This document shows positions 24,932 to 38,124 of a DNA stretch of 64,000 nt, piece by piece. This stretch comes from Thuidium tamariscinum (Eukaryota; Streptophyta; Bryopsida; Hypnales; Thuidiaceae). Position numbers and translations under genes: made by a program. Under the pieces are notes generated by a model that was not told where the DNA came from, ran no database searches, and saw only the letters and a list, made by a program, of their open reading frames with translations. The stretch is from NCBI GenBank assembly GCA_947034885.2, contig OX344749.2:17437501-17501500 (forward strand), given 5' to 3'. The number at the start of each line of letters is the position of its first letter. Positions within the stretch are counted from its first letter, which is position 1.

Positions 24932-26604
24932 TTATATAGGAGTTGTTATAAAGGAATTATAAGTGTGAAGGTGAGATAGTATAGATTTGTTGGCTAAAAC
25001 CAAGACTTAGAAAAAGGTTCCAACTTTGATTAAACACATTAGAAGAGATAAAAAGTATCATAGAGGTTGTATGATATTAGTGACTTTTATTAGATTTGGT
25101 GAGTAGAAAAATAATCATTACAGTATGTGGTGTATGTCATGTAAGCAAAGAGGCTACAAACCCAACTGTGACTATACAATGATTCCAACGAGACACATAC
25201 AAGGCATGCCCTAGTCTTTCCTACATATAAACACAAAAATGTTATTTTTTGGTGGGTGACTCTTTTTGATGAAATTTCAAGGGTTCTTTGGGTTCTCTAG
25301 GTTTGCTAAGATTATTTAGAGTTTGTTTAAAGTTTATTGAATGGCTCCATCTTCAAAAAATCATAAAAGGCAAATAAGACTCACCTAAAATAACTTGCCA
25401 AGGATGACAATTTTTCCCTCTTGCTCTCCACCTATTGAATGGACACAACCTAATTCTTGTAATTCTTCAACTAATTGGGAGTTTCAGAAATAGTAACTTG
25501 TACATTGAAATCGGATATAAACATAACACATTGAAGCGACCATTTCCAGTGGCTTTTTTTTCCTAATATTGCAAGCAAGATATTTGTGTTATAAAGCCAA
25601 GATTCTGAGAGAATGATTACTATAGAGTTATACATGAAGTCTCACTGAAAACTCCAGTTTGTATCCTCAAAGACAAAAGAGGGTACGAAACTTTTTAATC
25701 TTCCAAAAGGAAATAAAAAAAATTTGGACCTTAGTATGAGGCAACCAATGCCTGAGCACTGCACATCCTAAGAATGTAGCCACCAATGTCCCCACCACTT
25801 CCCAACCCTCGTACCAAAGCTCTTACCATACCTAGTGTGAGCCATTCTGGGGTCCCAACTCAATTAATGTATGTCAGACTTGCTAAAGAAGGTTACAAAA
25901 GTCAAGATCAAAATTTGAAAATCTCTAAGGGAGAAACATCCATTTCCGTCCTTGTACCTATTCCTAGTCCCTAGAGTGTCACTAAATCTGTCCATAAGCA
26001 CTCATTAAAGTGTCTGACAAATGTTTAACTCTAATTTGTTGATGCAGTTGTAAGACACATGTATAATTTTTATTCACTGACAATTGATTTCAACAGAGTT
26101 CAGTTTAGGGTACACCTGTAGGAAGGTTCCAATGATCTGGGGAGCCAACTCTTTCAAAATTTGTAGAAACTATATACTGATTCTGAAAAATTAATTAATT
26201 TTTTTAATATTCATTATTTTCTCTCGCTAATACTAGAAAAATATCAGTTATAGAAAAAAAAGCCTCCAACCATGCTCAATTCCTTATTCGGATGGTTTTA
26301 GGTGTTCCCACTGTAGTTTACTTTACATATAACTCTAATATGTCTTGAAACACTTGGAGTTCTTAACCCCTAAACAACGAGCCGGTGGCCGTCAAATTGA
26401 GGAATTTTGATACCATGGGAATCATTGGTTCAAAAAAAATCAAAAAACAAACGTTGAAAGTCAAAGCACTGTAGAAGATAATCATTTTCCACCCCTAATT
26501 CCGAGGATGAATGATAGCAAGTCTGCCCTACATAAAAAGATTCCCTGAAGTTCATCGACCAGAAAATGGCTTGGGCGTCAATCAAGAGTTAAGAGAACTC
26601 CAAA

Positions 26605-29600
26605 ATTTAGGGCAAGACTGCGCCTCCCAGTCCAGCCTCTCATGGCTTTCACACAATCCAAGGGGACGGGGCTAGATCTTACGAAGATCAAAGATGTTCA
26701 TAGCAATATCAATAAGTTGAGTCCTTGGACACTGAGAAATGTTTTGTTGAGAAACGACATGTTCGACAACCCACAGATACTGGCCTCAAAGCACGAAGAC
26801 CACCTAGAGTTCTACACTCAAAAGGTCAAATGGACTTCAAGCGTGAAATCATCACTGAAATTGACAACATACATCAGTACCCCAAAAAATAAATACCGCA
26901 GTAAACAGAGAAGTATAGACGGAAGGATGTCACAACTTTACAGAGTTTAAAATTTAGACTAACTCCACCTTCACATTAAACAGATGAATCATGCTCACGA
27001 CACGCCGCCGGTTTCGATATCCGAACTCTAATCCCGAAGACAAAACATCTGAACCTCCAAGCGGTGACGTCTTTCCCCGGAAAGACGACCACCACCAAGT
27101 CACCGACTCAATCTACCTCCACGCCGAACCCACACTCTCCAAGCTGCAATTCGATACCTCTCACAAGAAGACGCGTTCATTCCCAACCACAATGGCCACA
27201 GCATCCTTCCTTGCAACACATCAGACCAAGAAGACACGTGCACTCGGACCCACCATGTTCCGAAATCTAGACTGCACCCGCTCCTTCAAATTTTCGTACA
27301 TCGGAGGGCAAACGGAATGTCTTGGTAAAAATAGAGAGAGAACTATACACAACCTCTTCCATGTGTAAACCTTTCTGGCCGCCATCACGCACATTCCAAT
27401 TGGTGAGGCAACGTCTTATCTTCTTCTACTAAGTTACACACCCAGCTCTCTAGAAAAATCAGAGAAGGTGATACGAGCATACGCAAAGACCTCACAAAAT
27501 TAGTCACATTCCTCTCCTCTCACTCTCTCACGTTCCTCGGGAAAACCAGGAGGAGTCCTATACCAGGATGGGAGCTGAGAAAGCGATGCATCACAACAAA
27601 GATTCAGCTCACACGATCTGAGCCACAAGCTCCAGCCTATGCAATCCAGACTCTCGAACCATCGGCCCGCAGCGGAGACCAGGGCGTCGTTATCCCAGAT
27701 TCCCCAGCAGCCGCTCCACTGCAGCATGCACATTCCCACCCACGGCGCTCAGCGCCCGGATGTTCTCTTGCGTATCAATGAAACCCATCTCCTGCAGCTG
27801 GGACAGCTGGGACGCGTACAGCTGCTCCGGAGGAACTGCAATATCGGTACCCAACGATCATATCAGTGCTTACGACAACAGCCCGCGGAGACAACATCCA
27901 CGCCTCAACCCTTCGGACGCACAAAACAAAGACACGAACCACAAAACATCGGCTGAAACCACAGCAGCTCTGTCCATGGCGTCGACACCGCAGACACGAC
28001 CATGGCCCCACATTCACACGTCCGAGAAAATAGCAAAGACATCCGCCATCACAATCGTCTGCAGCCATCTATAAACTACCCTGGAGACTCGTCCAGGGTC
28101 ACACCCACGTACCGTCAGGGTTGGAAGGAGCTGTACCGCCCAGTCCCCCGAACATGTTGAGCAACATGTCCATGTTCATCCCCGCACCTCCACCCAAGCC
28201 AGCGCCGCCGCCTTGACCAGCATTTCTGCAAGACAGCGCACGCGCCTCAGTACACTTCATTCCCACCATCCCAGCACCACAAAATGCCAAAGAAACACAT
28301 GATTTTCGGCAACAACGGACGTTCCTTCCACCAACACGACCTGGGACACCAAAAGCAACAACCAGGACTGTGTCCACCGCCAAAAGAATACACTAAACCC
28401 TCTCCCCAGACAACAAAGAAAACCGACAACTCCAGTGGCAACATCGTACAAGATCACCTAACCGAAGAATACACCAACCACTTGCAAGAAGGCGACTTGG
28501 ATGCGCAAGGAAATCAGAGTGATCGTGCTAGCAACCCACGACGAAAAAATAAATGGAAAGCCACCAACCACCAACACGGCTACAAAGAACTGAGTTTTGC
28601 ACCACGACAAAGAGGTGGACGGGACGTACTGTCCAGGAGCTTGTCGTCCCCGCTGCCCCATCATCGATTGCTGCAATTGCATTAGAGTCTGCAGTTCGGT
28701 CGAACCCAACGAACAAACCAGATGAAAATGTCAGTTCCAATCACCCGCAATCGGGAATCCCCCCATTCACATCCAAGAAATGCACCAAACCTACACCTTC
28801 GACAAGGGAACCGCTGAACCTACAAGGAACCAGAAGCGGCGGATTCTGAGCACCCAAACAGGGTACACATGGCCGGGGAATCCGATACGCGCCCACGTAC
28901 CTGTAAGCTTTCCGGACTGCTCATTTGCCGGATGAACTCTGGGTTCTGCATCATCTCCCTGAACTGGGGGTTCTGATTCATCATCCCCCGTAGCTGGGGC
29001 TGCATGTTCATGATCTGCCAACACCGACACCAACGGACTTTCAATCAAGGGACAACGAAACCGACAAAACAGAATCGACTCACGCTGCAGCGACATCCGT
29101 AAGGAAAACATCCAGGAACCCAGTGAAAACTGCGGCCAAGGAGAACGCTGCTCGTGCAGCTGCGGCTGCGACCACCCGGAACAACAAAACACCTCAGCAC
29201 GCCGGTGCCGTGCAGGTTCAACAAGCACCCACGGCGCAGTCCTTCTTTCATGGCTCCACTGATGGTACCGCTTCCGAAACCAGGTGAGTCTCAACCAAGT
29301 GCAATTCAAGACCGACACTCTCAGGCGCTAACGGAGGAAGCAGGACCGGACAGCGTCCACACAGAGGAGCGAGGAAGACCCAAACACCCACCTGGTTCAT
29401 GTAAGCGGGGTTGGACAACAGGCCCTGCATCATCTGCTGTATTTGCGGGTTCTGAAGCATCTGCTGCATCATAGCCGGATCCAAAAGGCCCCCTCCACCC
29501 AGCGCCCCCATGTCCGGGAGGCCCAGGCCGGCCAGGCCGCCCAAGTCCGGAAGCCCTCCGCCTGCCGCGACACCCGCGCCGGGAACGGCCGCCGGAGCCT

Positions 29601-31981
29601 GCCCAGCTCCCGTTCCAGCCCCTGCGGCTGCCAACACCACACCAGAGCCAATCAGACACTCGGGAGTACTACGACGCGCGACAGCCCTGCACAGTTAGAC
29701 ATATTCACACTCAAAAGAAAACAACAAACAGTGGCCCTCTGCTGACGGGGAGAAAAAAAATATTCCCGTCGGCCTGACGTGATGATCGGTGCTGAAGACT
29801 ACCAACAAGTGCATGGACACATTCAGGGAACGACGCTCCATCTGCACACTTCGCATTTCGGTCCCCTTCATTTCAAAAGCCATCACCCAAGACCAGTATC
29901 AACTGCGAGGGCAGCGAGGCTTACGCGTAGGATTCCAGGGGTTCGGCAGAGGTGCCGTGTTCGGCACCGTCGTCCCGGCTCCGGCGTTGTTGGCTTCTCC
30001 CGGTCCGCCCTGCGCATGGCCCTGCGCAGCCGCGGCGTTCCCTCCCAGCAGAGCAGCAAACGGGTTCGCCGCCATGTCGTTGCCGCCCTCGCCGCCCATG
30101 GTCGCCGCGTTCAGCAGCGGCTCCTGCACCGTCTCGTACATGCGCCGCAGCATGTTGAAGCCCTCCGGCGAAGCCTCGATGTTGCTCATGGCGCGGTCCG
30201 TGTTCCGCATCATCTCGCGCATCAACTCGGGATTGCGAGCGGCGTCCAGCGTCTGACGGAGCGTGCCCGGGTCGTTCAAAATGTGCGCCAGGTCAGGATT
30301 CCGGTCGATGATCTCCCGCATCTGCGGATTGCTCATGATCAGCGACCGCATGAGGTCCGGGTTGTTCATCAGGTTCTGCACCGCCGGCATGTTCATCATT
30401 TCGCGCATCAGGTTCGGGTTCTGCATCAGCTGCTGCTGCACCTGCTGGAACTCCGCAGGGCCCATCCCGAAGGGCGGCACGCCCGCGTCCGCGCCACCAC
30501 CCGAACCCAAGCCCGCCATGTTGGGGAACGCCAGGCCGCCCAGACCGAGGCCCGGGACGGACCCCAAACCGGCGGGATTCGCAGCGGACGCGGGAGGAGG
30601 CGCAGCGGACGCCGGGGTCGCCACCGCGGGGGAAGGCGAGACGCCGCCGCTGCCGCCGCCGGGCGAAGACGAGACCGGCGCTCCTCGCACCAGATGCACC
30701 GTGTGGTCGCTTTGCAGACCTGCGGAGACAACAAGACCACGAGCACCACGGTCGTTCATCAGAGAAGGGGGCTACTCACACACGGTTCAGTCCACCCACG
30801 GACCACAGCGTCCTATGGATGGAGGCGTCATCGCAGGCAATGGTGGCGCGGGTCTCCCTCCTCACCACCAAGCACACTCAATTGGACCAGCAGAACCAAG
30901 GCATACACGATCGCTGCGTATCAACGTTCGACACGCACAATTCCACTCACTTCGAGCCCCCAATGGAAATCTCCCGCTAGGAGATCCCATTTCACTGTAT
31001 CTGTGGGGCGCTCGCTCGCACTGGCACATCAATTCAAGATTCACAAACACCCCACACTTCTTGCAAGCAACGCAACAAGGAGAACCGGACTCGCTTCGAA
31101 ATGACAGGATTCGTGAAGTGGGGCCGAAGACCATGAGAAAAATTGCAGAAGAAAACCAGGAGATCACAGGCACGGACTAGAAAGGCGCAAAACTTTTTCA
31201 GCGCATTCGTCCCACATGTGCATCACCAGAGAGCGCGAAAGAGCGATCCTCCCCATCTCACTTGGAAATGGGTCGGAAAAGCGGTCCGACATTTCCTCTC
31301 ATGGCCGCCTCGATCAGAAGCAAAGAGAAACTGCTCGTCCGATTCCCAGTGCGAGGTCGGTCCCCGTTCTCATCCTCACAGACGCCCCGACATCCACCAC
31401 GGCGAGACTCATCCGAGAGACAGAAACAGCCACGTGCAATCCACCAAGCCCGCCTGCAATGCCCTAAATCGCCCGCCCCAGGAATCCCCTCACGGACCAC
31501 ACTCCACACGGAACCCCAAATTCACCGGTCGCCACGAACCCTAAATCGTCATCGCCCATCCAATTCGACCCCGCAATCCAATCCAACGCCCTCTCCCACC
31601 AAAATTAAATAAACAATTCCCCATCGACCCAGCACGCAATCGGAAAAACAATCGCAAATCAACCCGACGCCCACTGACCGTAGCTGTCGAGCGTATTGTC
31701 GTCCTTGAGCACGCGCCCCTTGTAAATCAGCCGCTGCTGGTCCGCGGGAATCTCCGAGCGCTCCACCAGCAACCCCTTCAACGCCAGCACGGTGGCACCC
31801 AAATCCACCTCCACCGTGAACTTGTTGCCATTCGAGCAGCGTATGTGCACCACGGCGTTATCGCCGCCGCTGTTAGTCTGGGTGGCGCCGGTCCCTTCCG
31901 CCCCTGCAGCCGCGCCCTCCGGCTCGCTCCCCATGGTCAGCAGTGCTTCCCTTATTCTAGGTTTTATTCAATCAATCCCTG
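26605..31981 (-). repeat. Right arm of 5,377-bp inverted repeat
   Basis: Mirror of 16318-21694 with no difference found. It carries the second ubiquilin gene, its introns, about 1.1 kb of downstream sequence and 47 bp of leader. The right arm ends inside the 5' leader, after which the two loci differ. Confidence 0.95.
27690..31934 (-). CDS. DSK2: Ubiquilin / DSK2-type ubiquitin receptor (right copy)
   Basis: Second copy, predicted to encode the same 572-aa UBL-STI1-UBA protein. Exons in transcription order: 31679-31934, 29925-30719, 29392-29627, 28901-29014, 28630-28688, 28113-28225, 27690-27835. All splice sites, introns and both UTR-proximal flanks match the left copy. It faces the left copy tail to tail, with about 7.1 kb between the two stop codons. 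The promoter lies outside the identical arm and has diverged from that of the left copy, so the two genes could differ in expression while making one protein. Identity of introns as well as exons argues for recent copying or gene conversion and not for selection on the protein. An assembly artefact cannot be excluded from sequence alone. Confidence 0.92.
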
Positions 31982-32400
31982 TTTTCCCAACCTCAGATGA
32001 AGCAATTAATCCAAAAAACAAGCAAGCAGTCTCCACGCGAAAGTCCCTCTGTCTTGCTCTCTCGCCCTCTCTGAGCCGAGCGATTGTTCGTCGTTACAAG
32101 CAGTCCTGGGAAACCTATGCCTCCCTAGCGATCTTGGCGTCGACTGGGGATGAAATCGGGAATACCAAGGGAGCTTTCGAGGCTGCACAATATCTCCTGG
32201 GCCGGTGTTGGTGAAACCGATCACGGGTGTGCAACAGCAGCGATTGCAATTCCGATTGATGGACGGGTGGCAAGGACAGGTCGGCTCATACAAGCACCCT
32301 GCAAACGCAGTCGTCCAAGCGGCCCGCAAAGCAGCTGTCGCGCCAGCCCACCGGACCGGGGACGAAGTATCGTCCCGTCGTCGCCGCGCTCGCTTCGTTC
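31982..32400 (-). promoter_or_regulatory. Right ubiquilin upstream/5'UTR region
   Basis: Diverged counterpart of 15890-16317. Read on the minus strand it leads into the gene. Shared islands with the left copy include the 27-bp block at 32229-32255, the CTCGCCCTCTC pyrimidine stretch and CGATCTTGGCG near 32131. The many small indels between these islands contrast with perfect identity starting at 31981. Confidence 0.5.
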
Positions 32401-32644
32401 GGTTCGGTTCGTCTGTCCTTGGACGACGGCGTCCATCTTCATCGTCCATTTCGGTGAGGCATTTGTGCATGAAGATTCCATAACGTCAAATTTGAATGGA
32501 GTTTCAGATGTGGAGCTTCGAGTAGGAAGGTAGGAGCTCCCTGTCATCCCTCTGCACGTATGGAAGAAACTGGCCAGCCAATGATTTCCAATTTTTTTTG
32601 TAGGTACAGAAATGGAAAAGAAACAAACTGCAGTCTAAATTGTA

Positions 32645-32890
32645 TTTTCCTGACTTAAGGGAGAGGCACCCAATGCCATCCCTGTACCCAATGCCGTCCG
32701 TTTCTGAGTCAGTCATTCATTCTAGAACATAAATGTAGTGGGACTTTAGACTCCTTATTGTTTTAGGTCAAAAGCAATAAGCCATGTACTGCCTACCTAC
32801 ATTTATAGCCTGAAATGATTGTGTGTTGTAGAAACGGACGGCATTGGGTAGAGGGATGCCATTGGGTGCCTCTCCTGAGAATACAATTTT
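32645..32890. mobile_element. Fold-back element with 46-bp stem
   Basis: The segments 32660-32705 and 32830-32875 are inverted copies matching at 44 of 46 bases (starting GGAGAGGCACCCAATG). Weaker pairing continues inward (CATTCATTCTAGAACATAAATGTAG versus its partner near 32790-32825), so most of the 216-bp interval can fold back on itself. The compact design suggests a fold-back MITE or a young hairpin RNA locus. No target duplication was evident. Confidence 0.7.
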
Positions 32891-34926
32891 CCAAAGTGAA
32901 GAGTCCTTAAGTTTATCTTGATGCTCATAAACTTCAACAATAATGAATTAACATATGTTTTTAATAAGAACATAAAGGTCCAAAAGTAGATGAATAGGGT
33001 GCCTAATAAGTTCAAGAAAGTTCCATAATACATGAATACAATGTGCTACATCAAGCAAGAGAAATATCTACTCTGAAATTTATATTTACAAGCTTCTTTC
33101 TTTCTATCATTTTGAATTTTGTGTTCACAATTAAGTGAGTCATTTATGATTCGTGAATGGCACATAATAGGAGTTCAAAAGGCAATATTTTTTGGGTAGA
33201 AGGGTTATTATTTGATTTACTTATAAAATCAGATTCTTTAAGATATTGAGCCCCCCTTTCATGTAATTTCCAAATGTAATCTAAGACCAAATAATTTGAA
33301 TTAATGCTTTTGTCTTTTCATATTCGTATCATATTTCTATAAATACATATGTATTTGTATATGCAAATATACTTATTAGTATCCATATTGTATGTTCAAA
33401 TGAATGTATCATATTTCAATCAACGGCTGAGAAAAGGGGGGCTTGTTTTTCTCCAAAAATTAATCAAGGGTGCCTTTTTCTCTCTACGATGGGAAGAGAG
33501 GGGAGGGCTACCTCTTTTCTAGAGATAGTATTCCAAAAGGCACTACTCCATGACCTTCAACCACACACTCGTAGTCCAATTTTACTACCTCAAAAAATGG
33601 AGTCCATTTCAACAACCACAATACTCATGCACTTTTTACTAACCTCTCTCCTAGGGTTTGTTGTAAATGCTCACTCAACTTAAGGACCTCTTCCTATACA
33701 TATTACACTAATGTGCCCTATGTCGTTGCCTCAATATAAGAAAAGAAAAAACAACTTTTTAATGCTATACAAAATAATTCGTGAAAATTTCAAAATTCAA
33801 TAATTTTCACACCATAGGTTTAAACATCAAGAAACAAAGCCCATTTGCAAGGAGATTTTCAATGGTGTTAAGAATGTGCTTGAAGAACATATAGCTCTCA
33901 ATATATATTTTTAAACAAAATAAATAAATAAAACAAATGAAAAACCTCATTTGAAGTAAAGATATTTAGACTTATTGGTCTACAGTTTTTTTGGTTTGAA
34001 GAAAATAAAATTAAAGAATAATTTTTTAGTTTTATTGATAAATTTATTTTGTCAAAAAAATTCAAAAAAATTACAAGTAGTATAAAAAGAACATATAGCT
34101 TCTAGTTTTGAACCAAAAAGGAGCTCATATTTTTTTTCTTTTTGAATGCTAGCATGGTTCTTTTTGCTTCTAAAGGGGATACACGGTCAGAGGGACCAAC
34201 TGATAGAAAGTGGATACAAAGGATTGGCTCAAAGTATGTTTGTGATGCCTAATCTATTGGCCCAAATTGTAAAACTAAAATAACTATTATATCTATCCAT
34301 TATTGTTGATGGTGGGCTCAATGTATACTATGATAACCAACCCATTGGTATTAGTAGTTGGCTCACCCAACCATTAATGGTTAGTGTATACACAATTTAT
34401 TTACTATAAATTTTTGAAGGTAGAATGAGTTAGAAAATTAGGTAGACATACACTTATTTGTGTCATTTTAAGGGATTTATTTCCATAATGATTTCAATTA
34501 AATCCAAATTTGACACTCAATTCCCTCTTTGTGCAAATTGATTTTTAGTCTTTGGAAATAACTTCTTCTCTCATGTACAAGTATGAGTAGAATCATGGTC
34601 TATGAAGACCAAGCCACTGGACTATGTAGTTATGCCTTTGCTATCTTACTCACCTTCCTAATTCACTTTAACACACACTAGTTACTACAATATTAGGCTT
34701 CTATAATTTTGTCAATCAAATCAATGTAATGGCTAATGAGTCTTTTACTCATTAGACTATCCTTAGAATATATAGGATTTTAACCAATACAATTGAAAAA
34801 TCTATTGTTGAATGGTTGAATCACAAAAACTTGATCATTTTTCTATCACATGTATCATCAATCACTATGCACCAAAATCATGTCACAATTGACAACTAAA
34901 AGCACTTCTCAAACGTAATCAACAAA

Positions 34927-35058
34927 CACTAGTAGAAAATTTGCCTAGTTTTGTTGTTTTGGTCGTGTTGATGATCTATAAATTTTTGTTAATCAATAGA
35001 AATTTGTTGATCATCAACACAACCAAAACAATAGAATTGGGCAAATTTTCTACTAGTG
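34927..35058. mobile_element. CACTA-type MITE, 132 bp
   Basis: Inverted arms of 50 bp at 34927-34976 and 35009-35058, 45 of 50 matching, begin with CACTAGTAGAAAATTTGCC, the motif typical of plant CACTA (En/Spm) ends. A 3-bp AAA flanks both sides (34924-34926 and 35059-35061), as expected for CACTA insertion. It is essentially all TIR with a 32-bp loop, so it depends on a transposase elsewhere. All five arm mismatches are transitions that leave G-U pairs, so the transcript would be a near-perfect hairpin. Confidence 0.85.
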
Positions 35059-35061
35059 AAA

Positions 35062-35064
<3 letters not shown>

Positions 35065-35126
<62 letters not shown>
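35065..35126. repeat. (AT)n microsatellite
   Basis: An uninterrupted run of about 31 TA units, starting 7 bp from the CACTA MITE's right end. Confidence 0.95.
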
Positions 35127-35133
<7 letters not shown>

Positions 35134-38124
35134 TATTGAAGTTGACATAAATTTGAAGCTTGATGATGTAAAAATGGTAAAAATACTAAAATTTTAATTA
35201 GCCACATCCCATCTTGACTAAAGAATTTAGAATTAAAACCTAACTCTTGACCCCCAAAGTTAAAGTCATGTTGCCATATTTTGTCAAAAAGCACTCAAAA
35301 TTGTCATTTTTGATGCAAACAACAAAAATTTTAAACATTTGTTTCTTTAGCATATTTAAGTACAAGAACTTGTACTAAAGTAGCATGAAAATGTCTAAAA
35401 TAAATTATAGAAATTTTGACTACATTAATCATAAGATATAAGTGCATGAAGTGAAGAAACAAGACCAACCTTGACTAGATTATAAGGCTTTCAAATACTC
35501 ATTGCTTCAATTTCTTTTAACCACAATTTGTGAAATAAACTTTTTTATATTGAAGAATTGAGTTGAGAGTTCAAAGAAAAAAATAGAACCTCTTCACCCA
35601 TGGTTTTCTTTCATTAAATGCAGGGTTGATAAATTTGAATGTCCTAGGCAAAATCATGTCCAAAATTTGGATGTCCAAACGCAGCAAACGTAGAGGATGA
35701 CGAATGACGAATGACGTCTAGAGGGCATGAGAGTAGCTTATGTGCCCCATTTGTCTGCCCCATCCACTAGCCAAAAAAATTCCCAACCAAAAAACATGGC
35801 ATTTGGCAAACCAGTCCAAGTTTGACCAACCATCTAACCATTGATCCATCCCTTGCCAAAAAAAATTGCCAACGAATGGGTCATCAATCAGATAGGTCCA
35901 AATCTGCCCATCTACCAAGAAGAAGCCATTCCATCTACCAAATCTCATAGTTATGATTGGCAAACTTTTAGTGTCCGCCTTGTCTGATGGATGATATGTA
36001 GATGGTTTGGCAGATGGATTGCGTGACAATAATGCAAACAAGTATGGCCAGTGCAAGCATTCTCTGTAGACCATAGTACCGTTATTTCATTGTGGTTTAA
36101 TACTCTTTACCATATAAGTGTCCCCCGTCCACCATCTAATTAGCCTACTATCTACAACTATTTTTATATAATAATTTCATATATTTACTATTTTAAAGTC
36201 CTTTCTTAGTAAAACATTGAATTTTGAAAAACACAAACTAACCTCCAAAGACTAGTATCTAATGCTAAAAGCATCCAATGTAGTATTATTGTATGAAAAA
36301 GTAATTCAACTTATTCCTCTACACATTTGAACCTATACTTTAAATGCTCAACCCTACATCCTACACCCTAAATCCTAAACTAGCTTTGAAGTTTGAACCT
36401 CATGTTAGTTTCCCAAAACATTGGTGTGGTGTCTAAAATATGTTTGACCTTTAATTCCTTTTCAATGTGATTATGAAAATGTACTACATGTGCATACTGC
36501 ATTGACTTATTCATTTATTTTACATTGTACCACTTGTACAAGTGTAAAACATTGAAAATTCAAAAATGACATGTAGTCTTTCTTTTGGTTTTGTTGTAAA
36601 ATGCATTGATAGTTCAAAACACCAAGGTATATATAGTACAAGCAATTGTATCTTTTTTTTATTCTATCAAATTAGAATATGTTAAAAACATTTTAAATAC
36701 TTTAATATAATTTTGGATAACATTGTATAAGTCAAGATTAAATATTGCATTCATACAACAAAATTATAATTGAAGTAATTATTCTATATCTTTATACCTA
36801 TATGCAATTCCGAATTCTAAATTGTCAATAATAGATCCCATACCAAAAATATTGGTATCTAGGTAGTAAAAATTGTGATTGACCTTCAAATATGATTAAT
36901 CCTTGTGTAAGACAATTAATCAATTTAAGACATCAAGAAAGTAACCTCCCATTGAAAGAGTATTGTTGTAGTGTTTATGCAATATAGTATTGAAAGTATA
37001 TTGTTGCAATACAAATGCAATATTGCAACAATATTGTTTCAACAAAAAACAATTTGTTTTTATTAAAGCAGATTTATTGCAATATTGCTTTAGTTTTGCA
37101 ATAGTATATTGTTAGTACTATACTGCATAATTATTGAAGTTGTACTACAACAATATTAATTCCTAAATGCCCAAGGCCTTTTTTGAGCTTCTAGGAATTT
37201 GTTCTAAAGTGAACAAAAAGTCAACTTCATGATGAAAATTATCAATTTTTTGAATATGTACCTATACAAATTCAAGCTAGACTTGTTTGAGATTACTTAG
37301 GAAAAGGAAACACAACAATTTCACTTATGGATTGCAAGATTATAGTGTTTGATCATCAAGGTGTTAAAATTGCAAAAAAGATGTGAAGTCTTTCAATCTT
37401 CTTTTCATAAGTCAAATCTAAAAAGTTGATGACCAAAAACATTTGAAGTGAAACGGTCTAACATGCACAACCCCAATCAATTTATGGCTTCTCAAAATCT
37501 ACTCTACAATTTTTTATATGAATTTCTAATGTGATTTTTTCTCCAAGATTTAATGTATTTGAGGGTCATTTCCAAGAGCCATCAACACTAGAGAAAGTCA
37601 AGACTACAATGGGTACCCTTGCACAAAATCTTTAAAATTTAATAGTCAATCGGTTTTAGGATCAGTTTTTTGATGCTTAAAGTAGACTTGGAAAAGAATT
37701 CTCCAAAAATACAAACTACCAAAAATAGCAACTTGATTAGGTTTTATTTAACTTCAAAGTTTTGCAAACACAACTCCAGGCTTACTTCCTGGTGTAGTAG
37801 TACTGTATGGATACTGTATGGAATGTATGGAATGTATGAATACCGTAATAGAAACGTGTACTTCAGTTGCAAAGTGAGCAGTGTGGCCCATTTTGCTTCC
37901 AGTGGCACTTGTCTCGTCTCGGCAGGTGGCGAACTGAGCAAGTGCTGTGGCTCATTCGCTGCTGCCGCGATATGCATGGACTCCAGTCCCGCATCCCCAT
38001 CGAAGTTTGGTGCCTGGAAATTGCATGCTGCGGTGGCGAAGCGCACTTGAGAGGGATTGATTTGCTTTTATGAAGCGCATTCAAGATTGCTTGAATTCAG
38101 AAGCAGGAGGAATTCTAGATCAGA

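Larger units (their letters stand above)
21695..26604. other. Palindrome spacer, 4.9 kb
   Basis: AT-rich DNA between the inverted arms. It holds three copies of one TIR element family (21750-22205 truncated, 22397-23130, 24204-24931) and a weak relative of repeat S at its right edge. Short open frames at 23226-23438 and 25786-25974 have no recognisable features. The rest (23131-24203 and 24932-26400) shows nothing I can name. Confidence 0.7.
32891..38124. other. Gene-free AT-rich region
   Basis: No supported gene. It contains the CACTA MITE (34927-35058), an AT microsatellite (35065-35126) and a CCATCTACCAA-rich patch at 35740-36020 that gives a 118-residue minus-strand frame with internally similar WLDGW/FWxG segments, probably repeat-derived. 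Stretch 36950-37150 is rich in CAATATTG-type palindromes. From about 37850 base composition rises as the next gene's promoter and leader begin; no TATA box was assigned. Confidence 0.65.

Noticed and set aside
26642-26950. 102-residue frame downstream of both ubiquilin copies (also 21349-21657 on the minus strand)
   Set aside because: No recognisable domain, no splice partners, and antisense to the 3' flank. The left version simply runs on past the arm edge. Being present twice only reflects the palindrome.
29779-31104. 441-residue open frame on the plus strand, and its mirror at 17195-18520 on the minus strand
   Set aside because: It is the antisense shadow of the GC-rich ubiquilin exon 2: low-complexity Arg/His-rich sequence with no domain. 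The real gene runs the other way with proper splice sites.
35718-36074. 118-residue minus-strand frame with similar WLDGW/FWLG segments
   Set aside because: The internal similarity comes from a repeated CCATCTACCAA-type DNA motif. No homology or gene context supports a protein.
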